A DNA stretch of 11,378 bases from JAKAFX01 sp043196285. GTDB taxonomy: Archaea; Thermoplasmatota; Thermoplasmata; Thermoplasmatales; Thermoplasmataceae. Location: the NCBI GenBank assembly GCA_043196285.1, contig JBBYJL010000041.1:1-11378 (forward strand). Direction: 5' to 3'. Position numbers and translations under genes: made by a program. Under the pieces are notes generated by a model, which worked only from the letters and a program-made list of their open reading frames with translations, ran no database searches and was not told the DNA's origin. This document shows, in pieces, positions 5,370 through 11,378 of the stretch. The stretch's first letter is position 1, and every line of letters begins with the position of its first letter.

Positions 5370-7243
5370 TTAGTTTCGTCTGCGTCGACTACATTATCAT
5401 CCTGTTTTGAATCTGATGATGTTTCCTTTGTATTGGCATCCTGACTCTGGGAAGTCCCGTCCTGAGTGCCGGCCCCGGTTTCAACGGTCTCGGCATTCTG
5501 TGTTTCATACATCTTTGCTCCGACTTCCTGGATTTTTTTGCTTGCCTTTTCCATTTCATTTTTGATTCTCTCAACATCTTTTGCTTCAATGGCAGCCTTC
5601 AAATCGGCTATAGTGGCTTTGATTTCGTCCTTTGTTTTCTGATCCACTTTGTCTCCAGCGTCATTGAGAGTCTTCTCAACAGTGTACACAAGTGATTCTG
5701 CGTTATTTATGACCTCCACCTGCTCTTTCTTCTTTTTGTCCTCCTCAGAGAACTGTTCTGCCTCTTTCTTCATTCTTTCTATCTCTTCCTTGGACAGCTT
5801 GTTGGAAGCACTGATGGAAATGCTCTGTTTCTTACCGGATCCTTTATCCACCGCGGATACATTGAGAATACCGTTCACATCTATGTCGAAAGTCACCTCA
5901 ATCTGGGGTATTCCCCTGGGGGCAGGAGGTATCCCTACGAGATTGAACATACCCAGAGATACATTGTCCTTTGCCAGAGGTCTTTCACCCTGAACAATGT
6001 GGACAGTAACAGCAGTCTGCATATCAGCCGCGGTGGTAAATACCTGTGATTTCTTGACCGGGATGGTTGTATTTGCAGGTATAAGTGGCGTAACAACACC
6101 TCCCAACGTCTCAATACCAAGAGTCAAAGGGGTAACATCCAGCAGCACAATATCCTTGATGTCACCCGAAATGACAGCGCCCTGAAGCGCTGCACCTATG
6201 GCAACGCATTCCATTGGATCAACTCCGCCTTCAACTTTCTTGCCAAAGTAATCCTCAACAAACTTTCTCACATATGGAATCCTTGTCGGTCCTCCAACTA
6301 ATATTATCTTTGAGAGGTCCTCTTTCTTCAGCTTCCCGGAGCTGATTGCATTCTCTAGTGGTGCTCTAGCCCTGTCCACAATGGGCTTTATCAGGTTCTC
6401 GAATTCAGATCGGGTGATGTTCATTTGTACATGTTTTGGCTGACCATTTACAGATGTTATGAATGGCAGGTTTATTTCAGTTGTTAGTGTTGAGGAGAGT
6501 TCAATTTTTGCCTTTTCTGCTGCATCTCTCAACCTTATGTATGCCTGTCTGTCACTTTTAATATCCACACCCTCTTTCTCCTTGAATTTCTGATTGATGT
6601 AATTAACAAGTGCCTCGTCCATATCTGTTCCACCGAGCTGGGTATCACCAGCAGTAGAAACTACCTCAAAAAGACCGTCACCAAATTCCATGATGGTGAC
6701 ATCAAGAGTTCCTCCTCCCAAATCAAACACTAGTATTTTCTGCGATTCATTCTGTTTATCAATTCCATAAGCAAGAGAAGCTGCCGTAGGTTCATTTATG
6801 ATTCTCTTGACTTCAAGCCCGGCTATCTGGCCTGCGTCCTTGGTAGCCTGTCTCTGGTTGTCATTGAAGTAAGCTGGAACTGTAATCACAGCTGCATTCA
6901 CAGGCTCTCCCAGGAACTGCTCAGCGTCCTTCTTTATTTTTTGTAAAATGAATCCAGAGATTTGTTGAGGAGTATACTCCTTTCCAAAAATCTTATACTT
7001 GTAATCTGTACCCATCTTCCTCTTGGCTGCATAAACTGTACCTTCCGGGTTGAGAAGTGCCTGTCTTTTCGCGGGCTCTCCCACCAGTAACTGGCCATCC
7101 TTGGTGAACGCTACGTAACTTGGAAATGCCTTGCCTCCAAGTGAAACTCCTTCTGAGCTTGGAATCACCGTCGGTTTTCCAGATATAACTACTGCAGCTG
7201 CCGAATTACTAGTTCCCAAATCTATTCCTATTATCTTAGACAT
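5366..7243 (-). CDS. dnaK: Molecular chaperone DnaK (Hsp70, 625 aa)
   Basis: This is a full-length Hsp70. ATPase-domain signatures are IGIDLGTSNS (5-14), VFDLGGGTLDVTI (172-184) and ILVGGPTRIPYVR (314-326). The interdomain linker is IVLLDV near 365-370, followed by the beta substrate-binding domain and a charged alpha lid. The Gln- and Asp-rich tail ends NVVDADETK rather than the bacterial EEV-type end. Around residues 78-92 the protein passes from KRKMGTDYKY to GKEYTPQQIS without the insertion of about 23-25 residues seen in proteobacterial DnaK. This is the form shared by Gram-positive bacteria and archaeal DnaK, consistent with ancient transfer of the operon. The start at ATG 7243 is fixed by GGTGAT at 7249-7254, which overlaps the grpE stop and is spaced 5 bases. 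DnaK folds and holds client proteins in an ATP cycle with DnaJ and GrpE, its two operon partners. Confidence 0.98.
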   Translation of the reverse strand: MSKIIGIDLGTSNSAAAVVISGKPTVIPSSEGVSLGGKAFPSYVAFTKDGQLLVGEPAKRQALLNPEGTVYAAKRKMGTDYKYKIFGKEYTPQQISGFILQKIKKDAEQFLGEPVNAAVITVPAYFNDNQRQATKDAGQIAGLEVKRIINEPTAASLAYGIDKQNESQKILVFDLGGGTLDVTIMEFGDGLFEVVSTAGDTQLGGTDMDEALVNYINQKFKEKEGVDIKSDRQAYIRLRDAAEKAKIELSSTLTTEINLPFITSVNGQPKHVQMNITRSEFENLIKPIVDRARAPLENAISSGKLKKEDLSKIILVGGPTRIPYVRKFVEDYFGKKVEGGVDPMECVAIGAALQGAVISGDIKDIVLLDVTPLTLGIETLGGVVTPLIPANTTIPVKKSQVFTTAADMQTAVTVHIVQGERPLAKDNVSLGMFNLVGIPPAPRGIPQIEVTFDIDVNGILNVSAVDKGSGKKQSISISASNKLSKEEIERMKKEAEQFSEEDKKKKEQVEVINNAESLVYTVEKTLNDAGDKVDQKTKDEIKATIADLKAAIEAKDVERIKNEMEKASKKIQEVGAKMYETQNAETVETGAGTQDGTSQSQDANTKETSSDSKQDDNVVDADETK

Positions 7244-7248
7244 TTTTC

Positions 7249-7254
7249 ATCACC
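7249..7254 (-). promoter_or_regulatory. Ribosome binding site of dnaK
   Basis: GGTGAT on the minus strand is spaced 5 bases from ATG 7243 and overlaps the grpE stop codon. It allows efficient initiation on the polycistronic mRNA. Confidence 0.8.
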
Positions 7255-7786
7255 TTTTGCTCACTATCACTTTTGACGTTCTAATGACCTCGTCGTTCAA
7301 TAAGTATCCCTTCTGGATCTCGTTTTGCACTATACCGTCTTCACCATCATCTGACAATGCTACCACCTCATGCAGAAATGGATCATATTTTTTGCCATTC
7401 GAATCAATGCTCCTAAGACCAACCTTTGCAAGAGACTTATTCAGCATATCACTGATTGCCGCAAGAGAATGGTTCTCAGGATCTGCCCTGAGCCCTGCAT
7501 CTATGGAGTCAAGAACTGGGAGAATGGCAACCATTATTTCTTTTCCTGCAACCTTCTTCATTTGCTCCTTTTCCCTGTCCTTGGCCTTAATCAGGTTCTC
7601 AAGGTCCGCTATCTGCCTCACCATAATATTTCTCGTCTCAATGTTTCCCCTTTCTATTTTTTCGATCTGGTCTTCGAGTTTTTTATATTTCATTCGATCC
7701 TTTTTAGTGCTAATCTGCTTGGAGGTCTCGAGCTCTTCCAGAAACGGTGGATAATCAAACCTCAATCTGGCGTTGAATCGGGTCAT
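7250..7786 (-). CDS. grpE: Nucleotide exchange factor GrpE (178 aa)
   Basis: The protein has a long charged coiled-coil segment (about residues 28-82), then a helical region with ILPVLDSIDAGL, then the C-terminal beta domain. That domain is marked by YDPFLHEVVA and ends GYLLNDEVIRTSKVIVSK, the family's G-x-x-L-x-(D/G)-x-(V/L)-(I/L)-R-x-(S/A)-x-V pattern. GrpE works as a dimer that opens the DnaK nucleotide cleft to release ADP. The open frame extends upstream to an ATG at 7867. That would add 27 residues unlike GrpE, and a strong TATA box (7807-7814) lies within the added part, 24 bases from ATG 7786. I therefore place the start at 7786 on a leaderless mRNA. The gene is first in grpE-dnaK-dnaJ, and its stop overlaps the dnaK ribosome site. 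The family is divergent, but operon position and the C-terminal signature make this secure. Confidence 0.94.
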   Translation of the reverse strand: MTRFNARLRFDYPPFLEELETSKQISTKKDRMKYKKLEDQIEKIERGNIETRNIMVRQIADLENLIKAKDREKEQMKKVAGKEIMVAILPVLDSIDAGLRADPENHSLAAISDMLNKSLAKVGLRSIDSNGKKYDPFLHEVVALSDDGEDGIVQNEIQKGYLLNDEVIRTSKVIVSKR

Positions 7787-7806
7787 CCCTTGTAAATTTG
7801 TTCTTC

Positions 7807-7814
7807 TATATAAA
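7807..7814 (-). promoter_or_regulatory. TATA box of the grpE-dnaK-dnaJ operon
   Basis: TTTATATA on the minus strand is centred about 24-25 bases upstream of ATG 7786, implying transcription from the start codon itself. It lies in the 84-base gap between the protease stop and grpE, so the chaperone operon has its own promoter. I saw no obvious heat-shock operator dyad around it. Confidence 0.78.
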
Positions 7815-7870
7815 CATTGCTCGATCCGAAACACTTCACTGTCCACCAACAGTCGGAAATCACACATTAC

Positions 7871-9433
7871 TTAAATTATTTCCGGAATTATGATTTGCCA
7901 TAGAATTAGAAATATCACGAATATCCCAACAACGAACATAGTTTTGTTTATATTCTTCTCCGACGAAAAGTACTTAAATCTAGGTCTGCGAGAGGCGATC
8001 AGCAGTGTGTCTCTAAAAAACTGGCCACCATCAAAGACAAAGATAGGCAGTGCATTGGTCAATCCAAGTAGAAAGTTCATCCAGAATAGCCAGAAAAACA
8101 GGTTCACAGTGAACCAAAATACTACAGGGCTACCGACAGTAAAAAGCGAAACCACAGATGATGGAACCGGAGATAGACCCAGGAATGGGAGTGCAAGTGT
8201 TTCCAGCACCCCGTCCCTTGTGAACGAAAGGACCGAACCTCCGAAGATAAGTGTTTTCAGGCTGTTGATAGCCATTCCGTCTATGCCAAGATATGCCGGG
8301 GAAAACCCAATGAAACTCTCGGTCCTGTATGCGGGATTGTTTGCCAGGGGCGATATTTGTTCATAATACGAGTATGTGGACACCGTGGTAATATTGTATT
8401 TCTGGAAACTTTCTGAACCATTGGAATAATTCACGTTTATCATCTCTACAGGAATCGTTGAACCTGGTGCTATCGAATCCAGAGTACTTGTAACGTTATT
8501 CATGTTATATATAACGATGCCGTTTATAGAGTAAAATATCTGGCCTGTTTTAAGTCCAGACTTTTCTCCCGGGAAGCCGGGAACAAGGGATGTAATATAT
8601 ATGCCAGCGGGAATTCTTATTTTGGTAATGACGCCATTATGAAAGAAAGTACCATACTCGAGTGTACCCGGTGTTATTGTTCCATAATATTCAAGACTGG
8701 AAAAATTCTGTCCAGTGTAGTTTGCGTATGAAATTAGTTCACTTCCGTCACCTATACCGGCTGAAGTGACTGCTGGATTAGGAATGTTCTGGGTGATGTA
8801 AAGACCCTGGTGAATGGGCTGTGCAGATGGCATGAGCACTGCTACGAGGAAAACGAAGAATATTATGGAGAGGATAATGTTTGTCGCAGGGCCAGCTGCA
8901 AATATTCTTCTCCTCACCACCGGATCAGCTGCTGCCATCTGGTCTGGATCTGGTTCCACAAAAGCGCCAATGGGAATAACAAAAAACAATCCTCCGACCG
9001 ATTTTACATCTATATTGTGTTTTCTTGCAATGACTCCATGCATAATTTCATGAATTACCACAGAAAATACCAGTGCAAAGGTCCCGTAGAACACAGGTAT
9101 GAAAGGGTTTATCCCCGGTAGAATCAGGAAAGACGCTGCATTCGGTGCGGATGTTACCTTGATCTGAAGGGAAAGATAGGCTTCGTATAGAAGGAATGCT
9201 ATTCCAAATATGAGAAATGAATACGTGGCAACAATAAAAAGCTTGGAAGTGAAATTCTTTGGTATTGCTCTGGAAAACTTATCAAGGAGTCCTCTGTTTT
9301 TTACCGCCTTTACCATTATTGCTGGACCATATAGTGAAAAATGCTTGCTCCTCTTAATGACAGGGCTTAGTGCTATAATGAGAAGCCCCCATAAAATCAA
9401 TGCGAGGAGAAGTATGTAGAGATTGGAAATCAT
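7871..9433 (-). CDS. Site-2-protease-like membrane metalloprotease, M50 family, with PDZ domain (520 aa)
   Basis: This is a polytopic membrane protein with the two hallmarks of intramembrane zinc proteases. HEIMH at 128-132 lies in a hydrophobic segment, and NALPIFVFDGG at 460-470 supplies the distal zinc ligand Asp468. Predicted membrane segments are near 3-25, 65-88, 113-135, 183-203, 430-460 and 497-517. Between the fourth and fifth is a long, Ser/Thr/Asn-rich stretch of about 220 residues, probably extracytoplasmic. It contains a PDZ-like unit near 278-335 (ITSLVPGFPGEKSGLKTGQ, then SINGIVI). The family cleaves membrane-anchored substrates within the bilayer, often to release transcription factors; the substrate here is unknown. 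A TATA element 21-31 bases ahead of ATG 9433 and no Shine-Dalgarno indicate a leaderless mRNA. It lies upstream of, and on the same strand as, the chaperone operon, so read-through is possible. Confidence 0.93.
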   Translation of the reverse strand: MISNLYILLLALILWGLLIIALSPVIKRSKHFSLYGPAIMVKAVKNRGLLDKFSRAIPKNFTSKLFIVATYSFLIFGIAFLLYEAYLSLQIKVTSAPNAASFLILPGINPFIPVFYGTFALVFSVVIHEIMHGVIARKHNIDVKSVGGLFFVIPIGAFVEPDPDQMAAADPVVRRRIFAAGPATNIILSIIFFVFLVAVLMPSAQPIHQGLYITQNIPNPAVTSAGIGDGSELISYANYTGQNFSSLEYYGTITPGTLEYGTFFHNGVITKIRIPAGIYITSLVPGFPGEKSGLKTGQIFYSINGIVIYNMNNVTSTLDSIAPGSTIPVEMINVNYSNGSESFQKYNITTVSTYSYYEQISPLANNPAYRTESFIGFSPAYLGIDGMAINSLKTLIFGGSVLSFTRDGVLETLALPFLGLSPVPSSVVSLFTVGSPVVFWFTVNLFFWLFWMNFLLGLTNALPIFVFDGGQFFRDTLLIASRRPRFKYFSSEKNINKTMFVVGIFVIFLILWQIIIPEII

Positions 9434-9453
9434 CTATGGGACAACTAAATATT

Positions 9454-9464
9454 CCTTATATCTT
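9454..9464 (-). promoter_or_regulatory. TATA box of the membrane protease gene
   Basis: The minus strand reads aagatataagg, centred 26 bases upstream of ATG 9433. This is the expected position for leaderless transcription. A second AT-rich run (aatattta) lies closer to the start but at a poorer distance. Confidence 0.6.
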
Positions 9465-9681
9465 TTGTCACACAGCAAATTAAAGAGATATCACTTCTTA
9501 ACACCAAAGTTCAATAAAAGAGATTCTCTGATTATTTTGTCTCTCCTCCCATTAGTGGCTTCGAGTTTTTGTTATTATATCAGTTTCGGACCGACGATGG
9601 GGTCTTATAGATTCTAAAATGAACATATAATAATCATTATGAATTGACATGCTCAATAAGCCCATACTAGTTTTCAAAAAC
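9465..9681. other. Divergent intergenic region between protease and oxidase units
   Basis: This is the core of the 277-base gap between the protease and oxidase genes. It is AT-rich. I see a trivial ATAAT/ATTAT dyad at 9627-9640 and no convincing small gene, RNA gene or operator. An open frame on the plus strand at 9423-9617 has no start signal and low-complexity composition, and I do not regard it as a gene. Confidence 0.45.
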
Positions 9682-9690
9682 GATTAAATA
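9682..9690 (+). promoter_or_regulatory. TATA box of the oxidase unit
   Basis: GATTAAATA is centred about 25 bases before the GTG at 9711. This places the transcript start at the GTG and supports a leaderless GTG start for the first gene. Confidence 0.6.
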
Positions 9691-9710
9691 CAATTAGATT
9701 ATTCCAAACT

Positions 9711-9959
9711 GTGACGCATAATCAAAATCTGGTTATTGGGTTTTTTATAGCTGCAGTTATAATTGGCGTGATTTTCGATTTTATCCTGCTCTATCATTTC
9801 AGCCTTTTTTTTGGGAGCAATATTGGCTCTGACGCTGCCCCATTCATTTCCGCGTTCATGGCAACTGGCATTGCGTCAGGTGCCTTTACGATATCACTGG
9901 TGCTCTATCCTGTATTCAGGAAAGAGGACAAAACCTATAAATGGGAGGATTTCAGATGA
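9711..9959 (+). CDS. Small two-helix membrane protein preceding oxidase subunit II (82 aa)
   Basis: I do not recognise this family. The protein has two hydrophobic segments, about residues 8-34 (rich in Ile, Val, Phe) and 45-69 (GIASGAFTISLVLYPVF), joined by a short Gly/Ser/Asp loop. A charged 13-residue tail ends KEDKTYKWEDFR. The start is GTG 9711, inferred from the TATA box 25 bases upstream; there is no ATG or Shine-Dalgarno in a suitable place. The stop overlaps the start of subunit II by ATGA, so the two are co-translated. Position and topology suggest an accessory subunit or assembly factor of the terminal oxidase. Small helix-hairpin subunits are common in heme-copper oxidases, for example the subunit II leader hairpin of A-type enzymes, and subunit II here has only one helix. 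No metal ligands are evident. The role is inferred from context only. Confidence 0.75.
   Translation: MTHNQNLVIGFFIAAVIIGVIFDFILLYHFSLFFGSNIGSDAAPFISAFMATGIASGAFTISLVLYPVFRKEDKTYKWEDFR
9943..9950 (+). promoter_or_regulatory. Strong ribosome binding site deciding the subunit II start
   Basis: GGGAGGAT lies at the end of the preceding gene and 5 bases before ATG 9956. An upstream in-frame ATG at 9941 would place this site inside the coding region, so the ATG at 9956 is preferred. Confidence 0.85.
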
Positions 9960-10399
9960 ATAAGCAGAGACTTGAGATATATTTCATGATCGCTGTACTT
10001 GTGATCCTTGTCGGATCGGCAGTTGCAAATTTTGGTACTATAAACGAAATATCTGAATCTATTTCGCATGATCCAACCAGTACAAACGTGAACGGTGGCA
10101 CTGTAATACATGTCATTGGTCACCAGTGGGCCTGGACATTCGTTTATGAAAATAACACTTCCACCGTTAACGCATTCACCGTAACCGTGAATGAACAGGT
10201 GACGCTACTGGTTAATTCGACTGATGTCATTCACGACCTGTACATTCCACAGATGGATGTACAGTCGTATGCTGTTCCCGGGCAGACAAATGAGATTCAG
10301 TTCACCCCCACTCAAACAGGTACGTTCTTTTTTGAATGCGTTGAATACTGTGGGGAATATCATTATGAAATGAGGGGTTACATGACGGTGGTGAGCTGA
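9956..10399 (+). CDS. coxB: Heme-copper oxidase subunit II with CuA site (147 aa)
   Basis: The protein has a single N-terminal membrane helix (about 8-26) and an extracytoplasmic cupredoxin domain. The binuclear CuA ligands are all present: His93 in VIHDLYIP, and Cys128, Glu130, Cys132, His136 and Met139 in CVEYCGEYHYEMRG. It accepts electrons from a small copper protein or cytochrome and passes them to heme in subunit I. The VIGHQWAWTFVYE segment (53-65) is the aromatic electron-entry strand typical of subunit II. At 147 residues with one helix it is much shorter than the two-helix A-type subunit II, and comparable with the short ba3-type subunit. The start is ATG 9956, set by the strong Shine-Dalgarno at 9943-9950; the 15-base upstream extension is unlikely. 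The gene overlaps the previous stop (ATGA) and precedes subunit I directly. Confidence 0.95.
   Translation: MNKQRLEIYFMIAVLVILVGSAVANFGTINEISESISHDPTSTNVNGGTVIHVIGHQWAWTFVYENNTSTVNAFTVTVNEQVTLLVNSTDVIHDLYIPQMDVQSYAVPGQTNEIQFTPTQTGTFFFECVEYCGEYHYEMRGYMTVVS
10388..10395 (+). promoter_or_regulatory. Ribosome binding site supporting a TTG start for subunit I
   Basis: GGTGGTGA overlaps the end of subunit II. It is spaced 5-6 bases from TTG 10401 but 26 bases from the first in-frame ATG at 10422, so the TTG is the better start. Confidence 0.6.
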
Positions 10400-10400
10400 T

Positions 10401-11378
10401 TTGTCAGATTATGTCAGCTTCATGATAACTGTTGCTGTGATACTCTCTGCAGTGTCCATAGCATTGTTCGGTCTATATTACCTGATTGCGAGCCGCAAAA
10501 ATGCCATCACAAAGGTTGCTGTTCAGAATGGGTATGATGATGTAAGACAGTATAGAAGAGATACTGCACAGAACAGGCATAGCATCATCAGCTGGAATAT
10601 TTTCCTTGACGACGATGCCAGAAGCATGGGTCTCAGATATCTGGTCACAAGTATTCTATTCTTCTTTATTGCAGGCACGTTTGGGCTTACGATGAGACTG
10701 AGCCTCACGTACAGCACACCCACTCTCCTCACCCCTGACGCTTACAATGTTCTCCTTACGCAGCACGCAACACTGATGATATATATGTGGGCTGTAGGAA
10801 GTGCAATTGGCCTTGGTTACTTCCTTCTTCCATCCCACCTTAAATTATGGAGGGATACACGAGGAGGTTATGCCTCAGTGGCATACTGGCTCTGGGTTTT
10901 TGGTGCGGGACTGTTTCTCCTTTCCAGAGCTTCGTTCAGATGGTATATATACCCACCGTTGAGTCTCCAGCTGACACCTAATGGAGGAGGTTTATACGCA
11001 TGGCTTGGTGTACTGGCGATGATTTTCATCTTTCTTGGAATAATGATTGCTAGTGTAAACATCCTTCAAATAATCCTGTTTGACAGGGAAAAGAACATGA
11101 AAATGGGAGAAATGTCGCTGTTTTCATGGTCAATATTCTTCACCGTCCTCATGATAATAGTTTCAGCCCCGCCTATTATGGTCGGGCTAGGCATGCTGTT
11201 TTATGATTATTTTACGCCTATTTTCTTCACAGCTGCAAACAGCGATGTGCTTGTTTTTGCAATACTTTTCTGGTGGTGGGGTCATCCAATAGTATACATA
11301 GCGGTCATTCCATTTTTCGGACTCATCTACGAATTGATTTCAAAATTCACGGACGCCAAGGTATTTAGTTATAGATCA
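10401..11378 (+). CDS. coxA: Heme-copper oxidase subunit I, truncated by the window's right edge
   Basis: There are 326 open codons to the last base. Residues are counted from TTG 10401, chosen for its Shine-Dalgarno; ATG 10422 is the alternative. An additional N-terminal membrane helix (about 7-29) and a charged linker (31-65) precede the usual first helix, FLDDDARSMGLRYLV onward (68-100), which aligns with the STDHK-x-IG-x2-YL region of the family. His122 in LLTQHATLMIY is the expected low-spin heme ligand. RWYIYPPLS at 180-188 matches the A-type GWTxYPPLS. Helix VI reads WWWGHPIVYIAVIP (291-304), with CuB ligand His295 and the cross-linking Tyr299. The Glu of GHPEVY, which feeds protons in A1 enzymes, is Ile297, as in ba3/B-type oxidases. 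The CuB histidine pair and heme a3 ligand lie beyond the window. It is the catalytic O2-reducing, proton-pumping subunit, co-transcribed with subunit II. Confidence 0.93.
   Translation, partial: MSDYVSFMITVAVILSAVSIALFGLYYLIASRKNAITKVAVQNGYDDVRQYRRDTAQNRHSIISWNIFLDDDARSMGLRYLVTSILFFFIAGTFGLTMRLSLTYSTPTLLTPDAYNVLLTQHATLMIYMWAVGSAIGLGYFLLPSHLKLWRDTRGGYASVAYWLWVFGAGLFLLSRASFRWYIYPPLSLQLTPNGGGLYAWLGVLAMIFIFLGIMIASVNILQIILFDREKNMKMGEMSLFSWSIFFTVLMIIVSAPPIMVGLGMLFYDYFTPIFFTAANSDVLVFAILFWWWGHPIVYIAVIPFFGLIYELISKFTDAKVFSYRS

Noticed and set aside
7131..7754. Plus-strand open frame of 207 codons opposite grpE and the dnaK start
   Set aside because: The hydrophobic Ser/Phe/Ile-rich sequence is the reverse of a charged coiled coil, a common artefact. 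grpE is clearly the real gene.
9423..9617. Plus-strand open frame of 64 codons in the gap before the oxidase unit
   Set aside because: No TATA box at a suitable distance, no Shine-Dalgarno, and it overlaps the promoter of the protease gene.
1..11378. CRISPR array, tRNA or rRNA genes, toxin-antitoxin pair, or defence system
   Set aside because: No regularly spaced direct repeats, cloverleaf-like sequence or recognisable defence protein is present. The genes are housekeeping, metabolic, stress and respiratory.

Overview
The window looks like chromosomal DNA of an archaeon, most likely a member of the Thermoplasmatales or a near relative. Three things support this. It carries ribosomal protein S17e, a family confined to archaea and eukaryotes. 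Archaeal TATA boxes lie about 24-35 nt upstream of the first gene of nearly every transcription unit, which implies leaderless or nearly leaderless mRNAs. It also has a bacterial-type grpE-dnaK-dnaJ operon, which some archaea including Thermoplasma carry. The genus assignment is inference from overall look and was not tested by a search.

Layout: positions 1-703 (minus strand) hold two overlapping genes for related dicluster ferredoxins with a shared WHG..R N-terminus; the second runs off the left edge. Divergent from them, at 1007-1234, is the short gene for ribosomal protein S17e. Positions 1388-3311 (plus) are a two-gene unit of acyl-CoA metabolism, a thiolase followed by an enoyl-CoA hydratase. 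It converges on a universal stress protein gene (3334-3777, minus), with a hairpin over the junction. The 479-base gap at 3778-4256 has no intact gene. It holds the usp promoter, a cluster of TGACA/TGTCA half-sites and a decayed fragment resembling an IS256-family (mutator) transposase.

Positions 4257-7786 (minus) are the Hsp70 chaperone operon in the order grpE, dnaK, dnaJ, ending in a hairpin with a T-rich tail. Just upstream on the same strand is a large site-2-type membrane metalloprotease (7871-9433) with its own promoter. Divergent from it, 9711 to the right edge is a respiratory unit: a small two-helix membrane protein, a CuA-bearing oxidase subunit II and a truncated subunit I.

Subunit I is the most unusual protein. 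It has the YPPLS element of A-type oxidases, but the helix VI motif reads GHPIVY instead of GHPEVY, and there is an additional N-terminal membrane helix.

First genes in transcription units use TATA-proximal starts with little or no Shine-Dalgarno sequence. Most internal genes have clear Shine-Dalgarno sequences (GAGGTG, GGTGAT, GGGAGG, GGTGGTGA); dnaJ and the second ferredoxin instead start inside the preceding gene. This division fixes several start sites, notably for grpE and subunit II. I found no CRISPR array, tRNA, rRNA or complete mobile element, and no wholly unknown multi-gene system.
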